Source: Schaalia hyovaginalis
GTDB lineage: Bacteria; Actinomycetota; Actinomycetes; Actinomycetales; Actinomycetaceae
Length of the DNA stretch: 64,000 bases
Reading direction: 5' to 3'
Assembly: GCF_014208035.1 (NCBI RefSeq)
Contig: NZ_JACHMK010000001.1
Location: 2,046,001 to 2,110,000, forward strand
Part shown: piece by piece, positions 62,635-64,000 of the stretch
Numbering within the stretch: position 1 is the first letter of the stretch
How the letters are laid out: each line of letters opens with the position of its first letter
Notes under the pieces: generated by a model
Told to the model about the DNA's origin: nothing
Database searches by the model: none
What the model saw: only the letters and a program-made list of their open reading frames with translations
Position numbers and translations under genes: made by a program

Positions 62635-63933
62635 TCAATCGAGGCTCGTCGGCAGCGGGAATTCCTTGGATTCCCCACCGACCAGCGTGAAACGGACCTT
62701 GTCCGGCACCGAGTCGAGGGGCACGTCGAAGATGAATTTACCGGTCCTGGCCTCGCCCGGCTTGAGCACGTAGTTCTCGAAAGCGAGGAGGTCATGGGGT
62801 GCCAGATTCCTCGACTGCCAGAATTCGATTTCCGTGCCGTCTTTGAGGATGTAGGTGATGTCGAGGGCGTCGTAGTAGTCCTCGCCCTCGGCGACGTCGC
62901 CCTCGTAGGCGACCTGAACCCTCACGAGGGCGCAGGTCATGCCCGACTCCGGCGAGGACTCGACGACTCCCATCGCATTCGGCGTCACGCCCTGGTACTG
63001 GATGCGCCACGGGCCCAGCCTCATCTCCTCGAAGAGGTTGAATTCGTATCCTGCGGGGAATTGCCCGGTCATCAGCTTCTCCGTCGAGTCCCCGCCATGA
63101 GCGGGTCCGGGATCGGGGGCGGGCTCAGGATCGATGATCGGGACATCGATCGGCGCTTCGGCGCTCCGTTTCACATCGGCGCACCCCTTGAGGCCGAAGA
63201 CGAGCATGAGGATGAGGAGCAGAGCGATGACGATGTAGCCCGCAATGCCCTTCTTCCCGAGGGCGCCGCCCGTGCCGCCGACCGGGGGCATCATCGGGGC
63301 GGGCGGTACGGCTCCGCCGGGAGGGAGGGGCGCGCCGGGCACCTGCTGGCCGAAGGGCTGGGTCGGGGGCTGCGAGCCCTGGAATCCCGGCTGCGGGTAG
63401 CCCTGCTGCTGGGCGTAGGGGCACGGCCCGTGGGCTGAGCGGAAGTTAGGGCCTGAGGAGGCGTGGCGGCTTGTTGGGCCGCTGCTCCGGCCTGCAGAGC
63501 CTGAGCGGGCTGACCGTAGGGCGCGTTCGGCATCGGGGGGGGGGACCGGGGGCTGCTGCGGAGCCGCCTGCTGGAGCATAGCGGGTTGCTGGGGCACGCC
63601 GGGCTGCTGCGATGGCGGAGCGGGCTGGAAGCCTCCCGGTCCCTGAGGCGGGATCCCCGCTTGCTGAGGCATCGGAGGCTGTTGGAGGTAGGGCTGTGAC
63701 TGCGACGCTCCGCCCTGGGCGGGCCGATCTCCGAAGGGCGCCTGCTGAGAGGGCTCCTGAGCTCCCGGCGCCCACTGCGCATAGGGGACGGGCGGGACCG
63801 GTTCCTGAGGAGCCGGCGCGGTACCGCCGAGTCCAGGAGGATTCTGCTGCCCGATCGGGGGCATCAATGGCTGAGCCCCCTCCCCTTCGGGCTCGCCCGA
63901 GCTGCCCGGGTTCGTCATCGGATCATCGCTCAT
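62635..63933 (-). CDS. Pro/Gln-rich membrane-anchored protein with DUF4352-like C-terminus
   Basis: A 432-residue protein. Residues 1-225 are Pro/Gln/Gly/Ala-rich and presumably cytosolic, followed by one membrane helix (GIAGYIVIALLLILMLVFGL, near 230-250) and an extracellular beta-rich domain of about 150 residues (LGPWRIQYQGVTPNAMG, CALVRVQVAYEGDV, ITYILKDGTEIEFW, GKFIFDVPLDS) resembling DUF4352. Between about 63430 and 63540 the composition changes to Arg/Ser because that stretch appears frame-shifted: another frame reads MPNAPYGQPAQALQAGAAAQ. A G10 run marks one edge. AAGGAG precedes the ATG. Function unknown. Confidence 0.78.
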   Translation of the reverse strand: MSDDPMTNPGSSGEPEGEGAQPLMPPIGQQNPPGLGGTAPAPQEPVPPVPYAQWAPGAQEPSQQAPFGDRPAQGGASQSQPYLQQPPMPQQAGIPPQGPGGFQPAPPSQQPGVPQQPAMLQQAAPQQPPVPPPDAERALRSARSGSAGRSSGPTSRHASSGPNFRSAHGPCPYAQQQGYPQPGFQGSQPPTQPFGQQVPGAPLPPGGAVPPAPMMPPVGGTGGALGKKGIAGYIVIALLLILMLVFGLKGCADVKRSAEAPIDVPIIDPEPAPDPGPAHGGDSTEKLMTGQFPAGYEFNLFEEMRLGPWRIQYQGVTPNAMGVVESSPESGMTCALVRVQVAYEGDVAEGEDYYDALDITYILKDGTEIEFWQSRNLAPHDLLAFENYVLKPGEARTGKFIFDVPLDSVPDKVRFTLVGGESKEFPLPTSLD

Positions 63934-64000
63934 GATGGGCTCCTTCGCACTCGTCGTCGAACGTACGGCAACGATCGCACAGAAGCGGCCTCGGGGGGAG

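Overview
The window is GC-rich, gene-dense DNA with C- or G-ending codons almost throughout, many GTG starts and strong Shine-Dalgarno sites. Gene content (mfd, eno-ftsB-DUF501-ppx order, DUF501, an uppS-type prenyltransferase, tripeptidyl aminopeptidase-like lipoproteins, a eukaryote-like double-domain phosphofructokinase) points to an actinobacterium. I infer a fermentative Actinomycetaceae member (Actinomyces/Schaalia-like); no rRNA is present to prove it. Most of the window is ordinary chromosomal housekeeping DNA.

Layout. 0-7.5 kb: a cut-off lipoprotein, a broken ltrA, a 5'-truncated acetyltransferase, an aminotransferase, ychF, a DUF559-type protein, a 20-bp/53-bp repeat tract and ispH. 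7.7-18 kb: xseA-xseB, a PfkB sugar kinase, uppS, hemolysin III, greA, an AI-2E permease, msrA, an FKBP, a Bax-inhibitor-like protein, nhaA and a tRNA with anticodon UAA. 18.4-31.3 kb: the conserved block ppx-DUF501-ftsB-eno-(SurA-like lipoprotein)-mfd-pth on the minus strand, interrupted by a plus-strand export operon (lipoprotein, peptidoglycan-binding adaptor, ATPase, FtsX-like permease). 31.4-43.1 kb: galK, 2'-5' RNA ligase, YihY, exonuclease III, argB-argF-arcA, folD-glyA, a cation exporter with a CsoR/RcnR-like operator, and purU. 43.4-46.7 kb: two tandem secreted alpha/beta-hydrolase peptidases. 55.4-64 kb: mdh, a PPK2 kinase, pgi, pfk and a Pro/Gln-rich membrane-anchored protein.

The most interesting region is 46.8-55.4 kb. 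Seven co-directional genes form what looks like one operon: an RpiB-like isomerase, a multi-spanning membrane protein, an AraL/NagD-type HAD phosphatase, an FGGY kinase, an AraM-type glycerol-1-phosphate dehydrogenase, an AraB-type L-ribulokinase and a SorC-family regulator. There is no araA, araD or recognisable sugar transporter. The cluster is bracketed by an 83-bp direct repeat made of the peptidase terminator plus the sequence abutting mdh, as if the whole cassette was inserted between those genes. Inverted repeats just inside the left copy are good operator candidates. I propose a polyol or rare-sugar catabolic cassette: kinase, polyol-phosphate dehydrogenase, ketose-phosphate isomerase, repair phosphatase, with SorC control by a phosphorylated intermediate.

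Other notable points: the UAA tRNA has a 5-nt variable loop although leucine tRNAs normally have a long arm, and by eye the only in-frame TTA codon in the window is in the FtsX-like export permease. The phosphofructokinase has a degenerate second half, and a G10 tract lies in a locally frame-shifted linker of the last gene.
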